Notes under the pieces: model-generated
Seen by the model: the letters and a program-made list of their open reading frames with translations, nothing else
What the model was told of the DNA's origin: nothing
Databases searched by the model: none
Position numbers and translations under genes: made by a program
Origin: Oceanospirillaceae bacterium
Lineage (GTDB): Bacteria; Pseudomonadota; Gammaproteobacteria; Pseudomonadales; Oceanobacteraceae
Assembly (NCBI GenBank): GCA_024234265.1
Contig: JACKOM010000002.1
Location: 62,001 to 126,000 of the forward strand
Direction of reading: 5' to 3'
DNA length: 64,000 nucleotides
Shown here: positions 16,440 to 25,004 of the stretch, in pieces
Layout: every line of letters begins with the position of its first letter
Position numbering within the stretch: position 1 is the first letter of the stretch

Positions 16440-17870
16440 TTAATCATCACCCTCGTCGTCATCATTGCCATCATCCATGCCCAGCTCTTTAATTTTACGG
16501 GTCAAGGTATTGCGTCCCCAGCCGAGTAATAAAGAAGCATCGCGGCGGCGGCCGGCAGTATGTTTCAGGGCGGTTTCAATCATGATGCGTTCAAATGCCG
16601 GTACGGTATTTTCCAGCAGGGATTTTTTACCCTGTGCCAGTTGCTGGTCTGCCCAGTTACGCAGGGCCTGTTCCCAGTTATTGCCGGTGGTGGATTTTTC
16701 TTCCTGATTTAATAATTCAGGTGGCAAATCATTAATGTGCACTTCACGACCGGAGGCCATTACGGTGATCCAGCGGCAGGTATTTTCTAACTGACGCACG
16801 TTACCCTGCCACGGCAGGCTGGCCATGTATTCCTCGGTTTCGGGTTTGAGGATTTTCGCTTCCATGCCCAGTTCTTCCGCGGCGCGGTTTAAGAAGTGGT
16901 GCAGCAGGCGCGGAATATCTTCGCGGCGCTCAGCGAGTTTCGGTAAGTGAATGCGGATAACGTTTAAGCGGTGGAATAAATCCTCACGGAATTTACCCTG
17001 TTTCACCAGGTCTTCGAGGTTCTGGTGGGTAGCCGCAATAATACGCACGTTCACTTTAACCGGTGATGTACCGCCCACACGGTAAAATTCACCGTCAGCC
17101 AATACGCGTAATAAACGGGTTTGGGTGTCGGCGGGCATATCACCGATTTCATCTAAAAATAAAGTGCCACCGTCGGCTTGCTCAAAACGCCCGCGGCGCA
17201 GGGTTTGTGCACCGGTGAATGAGCCTTTTTCATGGCCGAATAATTCCGATTCAATTAAATCCTTCGGAATAGCTGCCATGTTTAAGGCAATAAACGGAAA
17301 TGCACTGCGCGGGCTGTGTTTATGCAATGCGTGGGCAACCAGTTCTTTACCGGTACCGGATTCACCGTTAATTAATACGGTGATATTGGAGTGCGATAAA
17401 CGCCCGATGGCGCGGAAAACTTCCTGCATGGCAGGCGCTTCACCGATAATTTCGGTGTGTTTGTAAGGTTCCGCCGGGGTTGCGGCCTGGGCGCTGACTT
17501 TTTGCTCTTTGCTGTGGGCAATAGCGCGTTTAATCAGGCTGATGGCTTCGTCCACATCGAAGGGTTTAGGTAAATATTCAAACGCACCTTTCTGATAGGA
17601 CGATACTGCACTGTCCAGATCCGAGTGGGCGGTCATGATAATCACCGGAATTTCCGGATATTGCGCATGAATATCTGCCAGCAGGGTTAAACCATCAATG
17701 CCGGGCATACGCACATCGCTGACGATGGCGTTAGGGGTTTCCCGTTTCAGGCTGGACATAATTTTTTCGCCATTTTCAAATGCCTGAGCTTCGATGTGCT
17801 CCTGCTCAAGGGCTTTTTCCAGTACCCAGCGGATCGATTTGTCGTCGTCGATAATCCAGACTTTGCTCAT
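16440..17870 (-). CDS. ntrC: Nitrogen regulation response regulator NtrC
   Basis: 476 residues from the ATG at 17870, which lies after the ntrB stop; the longer frame back to 17957 would overlap ntrB. Three domains are clear: a receiver (2-120, with IIDDDKS, phospho-acceptor Asp in VSDVRMPG and the KPF lysine), a sigma54-interacting AAA+ domain (about 140-370, Walker A GESGTGKE, the GAFTGA-type loop as GSFTGA, Walker B GTLFLDE) and a Fis-type helix-turn-helix (about 425-465, GRRRDASLLLGWGRNTLTRKIKELG). It activates sigma54 promoters under nitrogen limitation, and the likely target glnA is a few kilobases upstream. It pairs with ntrB, four bases apart. Confidence 0.97.
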   Translation of the reverse strand: MSKVWIIDDDKSIRWVLEKALEQEHIEAQAFENGEKIMSSLKRETPNAIVSDVRMPGIDGLTLLADIHAQYPEIPVIIMTAHSDLDSAVSSYQKGAFEYLPKPFDVDEAISLIKRAIAHSKEQKVSAQAATPAEPYKHTEIIGEAPAMQEVFRAIGRLSHSNITVLINGESGTGKELVAHALHKHSPRSAFPFIALNMAAIPKDLIESELFGHEKGSFTGAQTLRRGRFEQADGGTLFLDEIGDMPADTQTRLLRVLADGEFYRVGGTSPVKVNVRIIAATHQNLEDLVKQGKFREDLFHRLNVIRIHLPKLAERREDIPRLLHHFLNRAAEELGMEAKILKPETEEYMASLPWQGNVRQLENTCRWITVMASGREVHINDLPPELLNQEEKSTTGNNWEQALRNWADQQLAQGKKSLLENTVPAFERIMIETALKHTAGRRRDASLLLGWGRNTLTRKIKELGMDDGNDDDEGDD

Positions 17871-17874
17871 AGGT

Positions 17875-18945
17875 TTATTCCAGCGGCAAGTAAATGGTGA
17901 ATTGTGTTTGGCCGGGCACGCTCTCGCATTCGATGATGCCGCGGTGTTGGTTAACAATGGACTGTGCGATGGAAAGGCCTAAGCCTGTGCCATCGGCGCG
18001 TCCGCTGATCATGGGGTAAAACAGGCTTTCGCGGATATTTTCCGGAATGCCGGGGCCGTTATCGGTAATGTCGAGGCGCAATACCAGCTTGTGGCGCTGG
18101 TGGCCGATGGTGAACTGGCGGATTGCGCGGGTTTTCAGGGTAATGCGTGGTGCTGCATTAGGCGTGGTTTGCTCAAGCAATGCCTGCATGGCATTACGCA
18201 CGATATTTAATACCACCTGAATCAGTTGTTCGCGGTCGGCGAGAAATTCCGGAATGCTCGGGTCGTAATCGCGGCGTAAATTCACTCGGCCATCGGCTTC
18301 CACGGCAATTAAGCTGTAAACCCGTTCCAGCACTTCGTGGATATTGGCGGGTTCACGTTCCGGTAATTTATTCGGGCCGAGCATTTTATCCACCAGATTC
18401 CGCAGGCGGTCGGCCTCCTGAATAATAATGTCGGTGTACTCATGTAAATCCGGATTATCGTTGAGCATGCGCGCAAGTAATTGTGCGGAGCCGCGGATGC
18501 CACCCAGGGGGTTTTTAATTTCATGGGCAAGACCGCGCACTAAATTGCGGGTGGTGGTTTGCGTGGAAATAATCGCCTCTTCGCGGCTGATACGGAATAA
18601 ACGGTCGAGGGATTGTAATTCCATCAGTAAAAACGGGCGATTATCGATTTGCACCGGGCTGACAAAATAATCCACCAATAAATGCTGGGTGCCGTTAATG
18701 CGGATTTCCGCTTCACGTTTGGTGTAAGGGTTCTGGCTCTGCAGGGCATATTGCAGGGCGGTTGAGGTTTCTTCGGATTCGAAAAATAGGCTGTTCACAT
18801 GCAGGGTTTCCACCTGATGCAAACTCTGCTCAAAAAGAGATTCCGCCGCGGTATTCATAAAACACACACGCAGCTCATCGTCCAATACCAGCAGGGCGGT
18901 ATTGAGATGATCGATTAATGTATCGGCGAAATTGAGATGACCCAT
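17875..18945 (-). CDS. ntrB: Nitrogen regulation sensor kinase NtrB
   Basis: 357 residues from the ATG at 18945, preceded by AAGGAAG; the frame extends upstream but without a ribosome-binding site or family similarity. It is a cytosolic histidine kinase with an N-terminal PAS domain (about 5-110), an H-box with HEIKNPLGG (phospho-accepting His) and an ATPase domain with NIVRNAMQAL (N box), DITDNGPGIP (G1) and GTGLGLSIAQ (G2). By family precedent it phosphorylates or dephosphorylates NtrC according to the nitrogen status signalled by PII. It lies directly upstream of ntrC. Confidence 0.96.
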   Translation of the reverse strand: MGHLNFADTLIDHLNTALLVLDDELRVCFMNTAAESLFEQSLHQVETLHVNSLFFESEETSTALQYALQSQNPYTKREAEIRINGTQHLLVDYFVSPVQIDNRPFLLMELQSLDRLFRISREEAIISTQTTTRNLVRGLAHEIKNPLGGIRGSAQLLARMLNDNPDLHEYTDIIIQEADRLRNLVDKMLGPNKLPEREPANIHEVLERVYSLIAVEADGRVNLRRDYDPSIPEFLADREQLIQVVLNIVRNAMQALLEQTTPNAAPRITLKTRAIRQFTIGHQRHKLVLRLDITDNGPGIPENIRESLFYPMISGRADGTGLGLSIAQSIVNQHRGIIECESVPGQTQFTIYLPLE

Positions 18946-19009
18946 AAGTACTTCCTTTTGCTCAGGGCGGTATTGCAAGAAGTGAACCAGCTTTTTGCGC
19001 ACTTTTTTC

Positions 19010-19059
19010 GGGCTGGCAGCCCAGAAAAGATGCGGCCTGCAGCCCGCTTTAGTGGGCTG
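19010..19059. repeat. Pair of small GC hairpins in the DUF4124-ntrB gap
   Basis: GGGCT-ggc-AGCCC (19010-19022) and CAGCCC-gctttagt-GGGCTG (19040-19059) sit in the 160-base gap. There is no T run on the transcribed strand, so these are not standard terminators. They resemble other GC palindromes in the window (26171 and 42451) and could be REP-like. Confidence 0.4.
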
Positions 19060-19105
19060 AAACAAAATAGCGCATTTGCTTGTGCACCACTATGGTGCTT
19101 ATGAA

Positions 19106-19627
19106 TTATTTTGGCGCTTTTTTCGGGGCGACAGAGGGGCGCTGCACATGAATGCTGCGTTTTTTGGTTTGGATGAGGCGTTTACCCTGATGGCGCACTT
19201 CGGCGTAGATCAGGTGTGAACCCCGGTCGAGGTTGCTGAGGGTAAATGAGAGACTCTGTGAGGTTTCGGTTATGCGCCCGTCGAGGAATAAAACCACCTC
19301 ATCTTCCGGTTGCAGCTGCGGCTGAATGGCCAGCTGAACGGTGACACTGCCGGCGCTGTCGGGCGTGATGGTGGCATCTTCGGTTGGGCTGGAGATGGCG
19401 AAATAACGGTAGCCGGTGAAACCTGAAACATCAGCATCTTTATTATCGCTGGCTTCAACCTTAAGGGGAGCAAGGGGGATAATAGGTGCGAGGTTGGCTT
19501 CTTTGGCGTGGGGTGGCGGTGCTTCATCACTGTAAACCCGCACGCCCTGATCGTTGATCCAGGTATAAACCTGGGCCGAGGCAAGGGTGGGCAGAATACA
19601 TAACAGGCTGATGAGTAATTTGCGCAT
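19106..19627 (-). CDS. DUF4124-domain periplasmic protein
   Basis: 173 residues from the ATG at 19627, with AAGG about 12 bases upstream; a GTG nine bases earlier is a weaker alternative. The signal peptide MRKLLISLLCILPTLASA is followed by the DUF4124 core YTWINDQGVRVYSDEAPP. A beta-rich region (about 75-165) resembles an Ig-like or fibronectin-like domain. The function of DUF4124 is unknown. It lies between glnA and ntrBC, as its counterparts do in pseudomonads, and that conserved position hints at co-regulation but does not prove a nitrogen role. Confidence 0.85.
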   Translation of the reverse strand: MRKLLISLLCILPTLASAQVYTWINDQGVRVYSDEAPPPHAKEANLAPIIPLAPLKVEASDNKDADVSGFTGYRYFAISSPTEDATITPDSAGSVTVQLAIQPQLQPEDEVVLFLDGRITETSQSLSFTLSNLDRGSHLIYAEVRHQGKRLIQTKKRSIHVQRPSVAPKKAPK

Positions 19628-19655
19628 GGCGCACACTCTACCTTAAAGCAGGCAT

Positions 19656-19685
19656 AAAAAAACCCGCCAACAGGCGGGTTTTTTG
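19656..19685 (-). terminator. glnA terminator
   Basis: The stem AACCCGCC / GGCGGGTT with a four-base loop and A/T tracts on both sides lies between the glnA stop and the DUF4124 gene, so glnA is terminated separately from the downstream ntr genes. Confidence 0.9.
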
Positions 19686-19706
19686 TGTCTCTTATCCCAG
19701 AAAGGA

Positions 19707-21113
19707 TTAGAGGCTGTAGTACATGTCGAATTCTACTGGGTGAGTAGTTTGTTCAACACGGTACACTTCGTTCATCTTCAGATCGATGTACGCTTCGAGC
19801 ATCTCTTTGGTGAACACGCCGCCTTGCAGCAGGAATTCGTGGTCAGCTTTCAGAGAGTCCAGAGCTTCACGCAGGGAACCACAAACCTGTGGGATCTTAG
19901 CGTGTTCTTCTGGTGGCAGGTGGTACAGGTCTTTATCAGCTGCATCGCCAGGGTGAATCTTGTTTTTGATACCGTCGATACCAGCCATCAGCATGGCAGC
20001 GAATGCCAGGTATGGGTTGGCCATTGGATCAGGGAAACGAGCTTCGATACGACGGCCTTTTGGAGAGGCAACGTGTGGGATACGGATAGAAGCAGAACGG
20101 TTACGTGCAGAGTAAGCCAGCATTACTGGAGCTTCGAAACCAGGAACCAGACGCTTGTAAGAGTTGGTTGATGGGTTGGTGATAGCGTTCAGTGCTTTAG
20201 CGTGCTTGATGATACCGCCGATGTAGTACAGAGCCATTTCGCTCAGACCAGCATATGCATCACCAGCGAACTGGTTTACGCCTGCTTTCCAGAAAGACTG
20301 GTGAACGTGCATGCCTGAACCGTTGTCACCAACGATTGGTTTTGGCATGAAGGTTACAGTTTTGCCGTAAGCGTGGGCTACGTTGTGCAGAACGTATTTC
20401 AGCATTTGCACTTCGTCAGCTTTCTTAACCAGAGTGTTGAACTTAACGCCGATTTCGTTCTGACCAGCGTTAGCCACTTCGTGGTGGTGAACTTCTACGT
20501 GCAGGCCGATAGCTTGCAGAGTGTTACACATTGCAGCACGCAGATCGTGTGCAGAGTCAACTGGAGGAACTGGGAAGTAACCGCCTTTCACGCGTGGACG
20601 GTGGCCCATGTTGCCGCCTTCGAATTGCTTGCCAGTGTTCCAGGCAGCTTCGTCAGCGTCGATTTTCACGAAGCAGCCGGACATGTCAGCGCCCCAGCGA
20701 ACGTCGTCAAATACGAAGAATTCTGGTTCTGGACCGAAGAAAGCGGTGTCACCCAGACCAGTAGCTTTCAGGTATTCTTCAGCGCGTTTAGCGATGGAAC
20801 GTGGGTCACGCTCGTAAGACTGCATAGTGGATGGTTCGATGATGTCACAACGAATTACCAGGGTAGAGTCTTCGCAGAAAGGATCCATGAAGCTGGTGCT
20901 GTCGTCCGGCATCATGATCATGTCGGACGCTTCGATACCTTTCCAACCGGAGATAGAAGAACCGTCGAAAGCCTGACCGGTGGTGAAGAATTCTTCATCA
21001 ACAGAGGAAACAGGAATGGTAACGTGGTGTTCTTTACCGATGGTGTCAGTGAAACGCAGGTCAACCCACTTCACATCGTTGTCTTTAATCAGCTTCAGAG
21101 ATCTCTCTGACAT
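19707..21113 (-). CDS. glnA: Glutamine synthetase, type I
   Basis: Condenses ammonia and glutamate to glutamine with ATP. 468 residues from the ATG at 21113 (GGAGAG six bases upstream); the frame four codons longer is not preferred. GSI features: AFDGSSISGW, the catalytic FGPEPEFFVFD, NEIGVKF, GMHVHQSFW and the C-terminal LYHLPPEE, whose Tyr is the adenylylation site of beta-type GSI. It should therefore be controlled by GlnE in addition to transcription. A sigma54 promoter and two NtrC-like sites lie upstream (separate entries). Confidence 0.98.
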   Translation of the reverse strand: MSERSLKLIKDNDVKWVDLRFTDTIGKEHHVTIPVSSVDEEFFTTGQAFDGSSISGWKGIEASDMIMMPDDSTSFMDPFCEDSTLVIRCDIIEPSTMQSYERDPRSIAKRAEEYLKATGLGDTAFFGPEPEFFVFDDVRWGADMSGCFVKIDADEAAWNTGKQFEGGNMGHRPRVKGGYFPVPPVDSAHDLRAAMCNTLQAIGLHVEVHHHEVANAGQNEIGVKFNTLVKKADEVQMLKYVLHNVAHAYGKTVTFMPKPIVGDNGSGMHVHQSFWKAGVNQFAGDAYAGLSEMALYYIGGIIKHAKALNAITNPSTNSYKRLVPGFEAPVMLAYSARNRSASIRIPHVASPKGRRIEARFPDPMANPYLAFAAMLMAGIDGIKNKIHPGDAADKDLYHLPPEEHAKIPQVCGSLREALDSLKADHEFLLQGGVFTKEMLEAYIDLKMNEVYRVEQTTHPVEFDMYYSL

Positions 21114-21178
21114 GGCGCTCTCCAATTATTCGGACGTGTTAAACGTCGGGGGGTTTGTAAGACAAATTATTATCTAGC

Positions 21179-21192
21179 TGCACTAAGGTGCA
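21179..21192. repeat. 14-base palindrome in the glnA leader
   Basis: TGCACTAAGGTGCA lies about 5-19 bases downstream of the predicted sigma54 start. Its half-sites resemble NtrC half-sites, but the spacing is only four bases instead of seven, so it is more likely a leader hairpin or another operator. Confidence 0.4.
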
Positions 21193-21208
21193 CTGTTGGG
21201 CGGAACGA

Positions 21209-21223
21209 GCAATTTGTGTGCCA
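21209..21223 (-). promoter_or_regulatory. Sigma54 promoter of glnA
   Basis: The minus strand reads TGGCAC-ACAAA-TTGC, an exact match to the -24/-12 consensus TGGCAC-N5-TTGC. Expected transcription start is near 21197, giving a leader of about 84 bases before the glnA ATG. With ntrBC next door, NtrC is the obvious activator. Confidence 0.9.
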
Positions 21224-21285
21224 CTGATTTGATTTCGTCTAAGTCCCGGTTTGTGTGGGGTTCAGGGAAATCAGTCTGGCTGCAT

Positions 21286-21302
21286 TGCTCTGAAGTGGTG
21301 CG
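21286..21302. promoter_or_regulatory. NtrC-like site, promoter-proximal
   Basis: TGCTCTGAAGTGGTGCG has a perfect TGGTGC half and a degraded other half (about 11 of 17 against the enteric consensus). It is centred about 97 bases upstream of the predicted start and 31 bases, three helical turns, from the second site. Confidence 0.55.
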
Positions 21303-21316
21303 TGACTTGCGCTTCA

Positions 21317-21333
21317 TGCACTAAAATGAAGCA
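21317..21333. promoter_or_regulatory. NtrC-like site, promoter-distal
   Basis: TGCACTAAAATGAAGCA matches the 17-base NtrC dyad TGCACCAAAATGGTGCA at 14 positions and is centred about 128 bases upstream of the predicted glnA start. The two-site layout resembles the E. coli glnA enhancer. Confidence 0.7.
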
Positions 21334-21517
21334 GTTTATCAAGACACCCCAACTAGCCTGAATAACGAGCCGCATTATAGGTTCACGTGGGTGAGCAGTA
21401 AAAGAGCAAAGGTAGCAAAAAGGGGCGTAACCGGGACTTTTTTTTCGCACTTTTCCGGAATCGGACCGGATAAGCCGAAATTGAACAAAAAATATCCATG
21501 TTTCCCGTGATTTCGCC

Positions 21518-21546
21518 TTGCCTCGCGGGCCTCGGGCCAGCATAAT
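21518..21546 (+). promoter_or_regulatory. Sigma70 promoter of typA
   Basis: TTGCCT (21518-21523), a 17-base spacer and CATAAT (21541-21546) lie 24 bases before the typA ATG, which has its own GGAGG ribosome-binding site. Confidence 0.6.
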
Positions 21547-21569
21547 GCGCGCCCCAGCTGGAGGCCGTT

Positions 21570-23378
21570 ATGATCGAAAATTTACGCAATATCGCGATTA
21601 TTGCCCACGTTGACCATGGTAAAACAACCCTGGTTGATAAACTGTTGCAGCAGTCAGGCACCCTTGATCGCCGAGATGTCGGTGGTGAGCGTGTGATGGA
21701 CTCCAACGCCCAGGAAAAAGAACGTGGTATTACCATCCTGGCGAAAAACACCGCCATCCGCTGGAATGACTACCGCATCAACATCGTTGATACCCCCGGC
21801 CACGCCGACTTCGGTGGTGAAGTAGAACGTGTTATGTCCATGGTCGACTCAGTATGTCTGCTGGTCGATGCACAAGATGGCCCAATGCCACAAACCCGTT
21901 TCGTAACTCAGAAAGCGTTTGAGCGTGGTCTGAAACCTATCGTTGTTATCAACAAGGTTGACCGTCCTGGCGCACGTCCTGACTGGGTTTTAGGTGAAGT
22001 GTTTGACCTGTTCGACCGCCTCGGTGCGACCGAAGAGCAGCTCGACTTCCCGGTTATTTACGCATCTGCGTTAAACGGTATTGCTGGTACTGACCCTGCC
22101 GACATGGCGGAAGATATGACTCCGCTGCTGCAGATGATCGTTGATCACGTGCAGCCACCTGCGGTTGACCTGACCGGTCCGCTGCAAATGCAGATTTCCT
22201 CCCTGGATTACGATTCTTACGTGGGTGTTATCGGTATCGGCCGTATCAACCGCGGCACCCTGAAAGTTGGTCAGCAGGTAACTGTGATCAGCGCTGAAGG
22301 TGAAAAACGTAGCGGCCGTGTACTGGAAATCAAAGGTTTCCACGGTCTGACCCGTGTGGGCGTAGAAAGCGCTAACGCCGGTGACATCGTATGTATCTCC
22401 GGTATCGAAAAGCTCAACATCTCCGACACTATCTGTGATCCGACCTGTGTTGAAGCCATGACTCCACTGACCGTTGATGAGCCAACCGTAAGCATGACCT
22501 TCCAGGTGAACAACTCTCCGTTCGCCGGTAAAGAAGGTAAGTTCGTGACCAGCCGTAACATCGCTGACCGTCTCGAAAAAGAGCTGATCCACAACGTGGC
22601 CCTGCGCGTTGAGCCGGGCGATAGCCCAGAGAAATTCAAAGTATCCGGCCGTGGTGAATTACACCTGTCCGTACTGATCGAAAACATGCGCCGTGAAGGT
22701 TTTGAGATGGGTATCTCCAAGCCTGAAGTTGTGCAGAAAATCGTAGATGGCGAAGTGCAGGAGCCATACGAGCAGGTTGTTATCGACATCGAAGAACCTC
22801 ACCAGGGTTCTATCATGGAAGAAATGGGTAACCGCCGTGCCGAAATGACCAACATGGTGCTGGATGGTAAAGGCCGTGTGCGTATGGAATTCATCATGCC
22901 AGCCCGTGGCCTGATCGGTTTCCGTGGCCTGTTCATGACCCTGACTTCCGGTTCCGGCATCCTGACCAACGTATTCGATCACTACGGCCCTGTTAAACCA
23001 GGCCTGGGTGCCCAGCGCAAAAACGGCGTTATGGTATCTATGGTTGACGGTAAAGTACTGGGTTACGCCCTGTTCAGCTTGCAGGAACGTGGTCGTCTGT
23101 TCTTAGGCCCAGGTGTTGAAGTGTACGAAGGTATGATCGTAGGTCTGCACAGCCGTGATAACGACCTGGTGGTTAACCCTACCAAGGCCAAGCAGCTGAC
23201 CAACGTACGTGCTTCCGGTACCGATGAAGCCATCGTATTAACTCCGCCCGTGCGCCATACCCTGGAGCAGGCTCTGGAGTTCATCGAAGACGACGAACTG
23301 GTTGAAGTAACCCCAACCAGCATCCGTCTGCGTAAGAAATTCCTGAAAGAAAACGAGCGCCGTCGCGCTAGCAAGTAA
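21570..23378 (+). CDS. typA: Ribosome-associated GTPase TypA/BipA
   Basis: 602-residue translational GTPase that binds the ribosome and assists 50S assembly and stress or cold adaptation. G motifs are intact: AHVDHGKTT (G1), a switch I segment with RGITI, DTPGHADFGG (G3) and NKVDR (G4). EF-G-like domains III and V follow, then the TypA-specific C-terminal domain (HYGPVKPGLGAQRKNGVMVS). It is divergent from glnA, with a 456-base gap that carries the glnA enhancer and promoter. Confidence 0.98.
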   Translation: MIENLRNIAIIAHVDHGKTTLVDKLLQQSGTLDRRDVGGERVMDSNAQEKERGITILAKNTAIRWNDYRINIVDTPGHADFGGEVERVMSMVDSVCLLVDAQDGPMPQTRFVTQKAFERGLKPIVVINKVDRPGARPDWVLGEVFDLFDRLGATEEQLDFPVIYASALNGIAGTDPADMAEDMTPLLQMIVDHVQPPAVDLTGPLQMQISSLDYDSYVGVIGIGRINRGTLKVGQQVTVISAEGEKRSGRVLEIKGFHGLTRVGVESANAGDIVCISGIEKLNISDTICDPTCVEAMTPLTVDEPTVSMTFQVNNSPFAGKEGKFVTSRNIADRLEKELIHNVALRVEPGDSPEKFKVSGRGELHLSVLIENMRREGFEMGISKPEVVQKIVDGEVQEPYEQVVIDIEEPHQGSIMEEMGNRRAEMTNMVLDGKGRVRMEFIMPARGLIGFRGLFMTLTSGSGILTNVFDHYGPVKPGLGAQRKNGVMVSMVDGKVLGYALFSLQERGRLFLGPGVEVYEGMIVGLHSRDNDLVVNPTKAKQLTNVRASGTDEAIVLTPPVRHTLEQALEFIEDDELVEVTPTSIRLRKKFLKENERRRASK

Positions 23379-23393
23379 TTCAGGTTTTTACAT

Positions 23394-23421
23394 AAAAAAG
23401 GGAGCTGCGGCTCCCTTTTTT
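23394..23421 (+). terminator. typA terminator
   Basis: The stem AAAGGGAGC / GCTCCCTTT with loop TGCG and a T run begins 15 bases after the stop codon. Confidence 0.92.
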
Positions 23422-23516
23422 ATTTGTATGAATTGCGTCATACCTGCGTCTATCTGCAACATTTATGTCACATACAGCTTCCACAATACGCTCTCATTTT
23501 GTTTGGGTATGGGAAA

Positions 23517-24506
23517 ATGATGCGTATTTCAGTATTTGTGTGTGCATGGTTAATGGCGTTGGTCGTGCAGGCCGCAGGGCAGTCAGCATTCCAGAGTTAC
23601 CCTTTCAGCCTGGATTTCAGCCAACAGGAAATGATTAATGCCTGGGGCAAATTACACCGCAGTGTGGATTACCCGTTTCCCTCCGCAAGCCTGTTGGAAA
23701 AACAATTAAAAAATATGGAACCGGATGTGCGTGCCACAGTAAAAGGCAGTAGCACAGATCTGGCGATTTTATTACAAAGCCAATGGTTTGCTTTTTTCCA
23801 AGGTAATTTTGAAAAAACCATTCATTATCCCGCTGCGCTCGGCAGTCTGGGACAACCACTGGCCCTGTATGCCAAAACAATTTATGGCTTTTATCTGGAA
23901 AAAAATCCGCAACAGCGCAAAGACCTTTTTCTGGAAGTCATTAACGGCTTTGAAAATCAGCCGGAGCTGGCGGCAGACGATTACGCCCTGTTCAGTTATG
24001 TATATGCCATGGCGCGTTTAAGTGAAGAACTGCCTTTGCCCCAAGTGTTATATAACGATTACATCAACAAAATGCAGGTCTCCATTGCACGTCTCATCGA
24101 ACGTAACCCCAACCATGCCTATGCGCTCGCCACCAAAGGTGCCATCGATGCAGGTATTATCCGTAAAGTGGGTAATTTTATTGGTGGTATGAGTTACAGC
24201 GCTAAACCCGAAGTAGTGGAAGCTTATTTCGCCCAGGCCCTGGAGGCCGGCAAGGATATTGCCATTTTGCGTGAGGAATACGCCCTGGCGCAGTTATATG
24301 TGTATAAAAAAACCGGCATGAATGCGGCGATCAATCAGCTCAAAATTGCGGTTGCGATGCAGCCCATCAGTGCCAAAGAAAAACTGGACATTGAACGGGC
24401 GAAAAAACGCCTGAGTGATATTGAAAAACTCGCCGATGACGATGGTAAAGGCATTCGTAATTACATCAGCCGTGATGCGGGCACAGAGCGTAATTATTAC
24501 CTGTAA
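23517..24506 (+). CDS. Secreted helical-repeat (TPR-like) protein of unknown function
   Basis: About 329 residues from the ATG at 23517 (GGGA immediately upstream; ATG at 23520 equally possible). The frame continues upstream to 23424 without a plausible start. The signal peptide MMRISVFVCAWLMALVVQAAGQ predicts export to the periplasm. The rest is alpha-helical with tetratricopeptide-like stretches, clearest in residues 185-300 (NPNHAYALATKGAIDAG, AYFAQALEAGKDIAILREEYALAQLYV, AINQLKIAVAMQPIS). A GNFIGGMSYSAKPE segment between repeats looks conserved. I do not recognise a characterised family. It stands alone between two terminators. Confidence 0.75.
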   Translation: MMRISVFVCAWLMALVVQAAGQSAFQSYPFSLDFSQQEMINAWGKLHRSVDYPFPSASLLEKQLKNMEPDVRATVKGSSTDLAILLQSQWFAFFQGNFEKTIHYPAALGSLGQPLALYAKTIYGFYLEKNPQQRKDLFLEVINGFENQPELAADDYALFSYVYAMARLSEELPLPQVLYNDYINKMQVSIARLIERNPNHAYALATKGAIDAGIIRKVGNFIGGMSYSAKPEVVEAYFAQALEAGKDIAILREEYALAQLYVYKKTGMNAAINQLKIAVAMQPISAKEKLDIERAKKRLSDIEKLADDDGKGIRNYISRDAGTERNYYL

Positions 24507-24532
24507 CTTATAAAATGCTTCCCCTAAAATTC

Positions 24533-24555
24533 GCCCGCAGCAGCGGGCTTTTTTT
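24533..24555 (+). terminator. Terminator after the TPR-like gene
   Basis: GCCCGC-agca-GCGGGC followed by seven T lies just before the dtd start, so dtd probably has its own promoter or depends on read-through. Confidence 0.88.
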
Positions 24556-24566
24556 ATGGGTGAAAT

Positions 24567-25004
24567 ATGAAAGCGTTAATTCAGCGGGTCAGCGAAGCCA
24601 GCGTGGAAGTGGATGGGCAAATTGTTGGGGCTATTGGTGCCGGTATTTTAGTCCTGCTCGGGGTGGAAAAAGGCGATGACGAGCAGCAGGCCGATAAACT
24701 TCTGCACAAAATTAGCCACTACCGCATGTTTTATGATGCCGATGGCAAGATGAATCTTAATGTGCAGGAAATAGGCGGTAGCCTGTTGGTTGTCAGCCAG
24801 TTCACCCTCGCGGCGGAAACTGAAAAAGGCCTGCGCCCGAGTTTTTCATCGGCGGCCCAACCCGCCGAGGCGCAGCGGCTTTACGATTATTTTGTTGCAC
24901 AGGCGCAAAAACAAAACTGCCCGGTACAAACCGGGCAATTTGCGGCGGACATGAAAGTCCGTTTATTAAACGATGGGCCAGTTACTTTCTGGTTATCGGC
25001 TTAA
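24567..25004 (+). CDS. dtd: D-aminoacyl-tRNA deacylase
   Basis: Removes D-amino acids (and glycine) from mischarged tRNAs. The 145-residue length is standard. The two signature motifs are visible: SQFTLAA (active-site Thr) and the C-terminal NDGPVTF with the Gly-Pro motif that enforces chiral selection. Its TAA stop shares the TTAA at 25001-25004 with the stop of the convergent tatC gene, leaving no room for a terminator between them. Confidence 0.96.
   Translation: MKALIQRVSEASVEVDGQIVGAIGAGILVLLGVEKGDDEQQADKLLHKISHYRMFYDADGKMNLNVQEIGGSLLVVSQFTLAAETEKGLRPSFSSAAQPAEAQRLYDYFVAQAQKQNCPVQTGQFAADMKVRLLNDGPVTFWLSA

Noticed and set aside
20373..21110. 245-codon open frame on the plus strand
   Set aside because: It is the antisense shadow of glnA, with no ribosome-binding site and a composition imposed by glnA codons.
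21179..21192. TGCACTAAGGTGCA as a third NtrC site
   Set aside because: The half-site spacing is four bases rather than seven, and it lies downstream of the predicted start.
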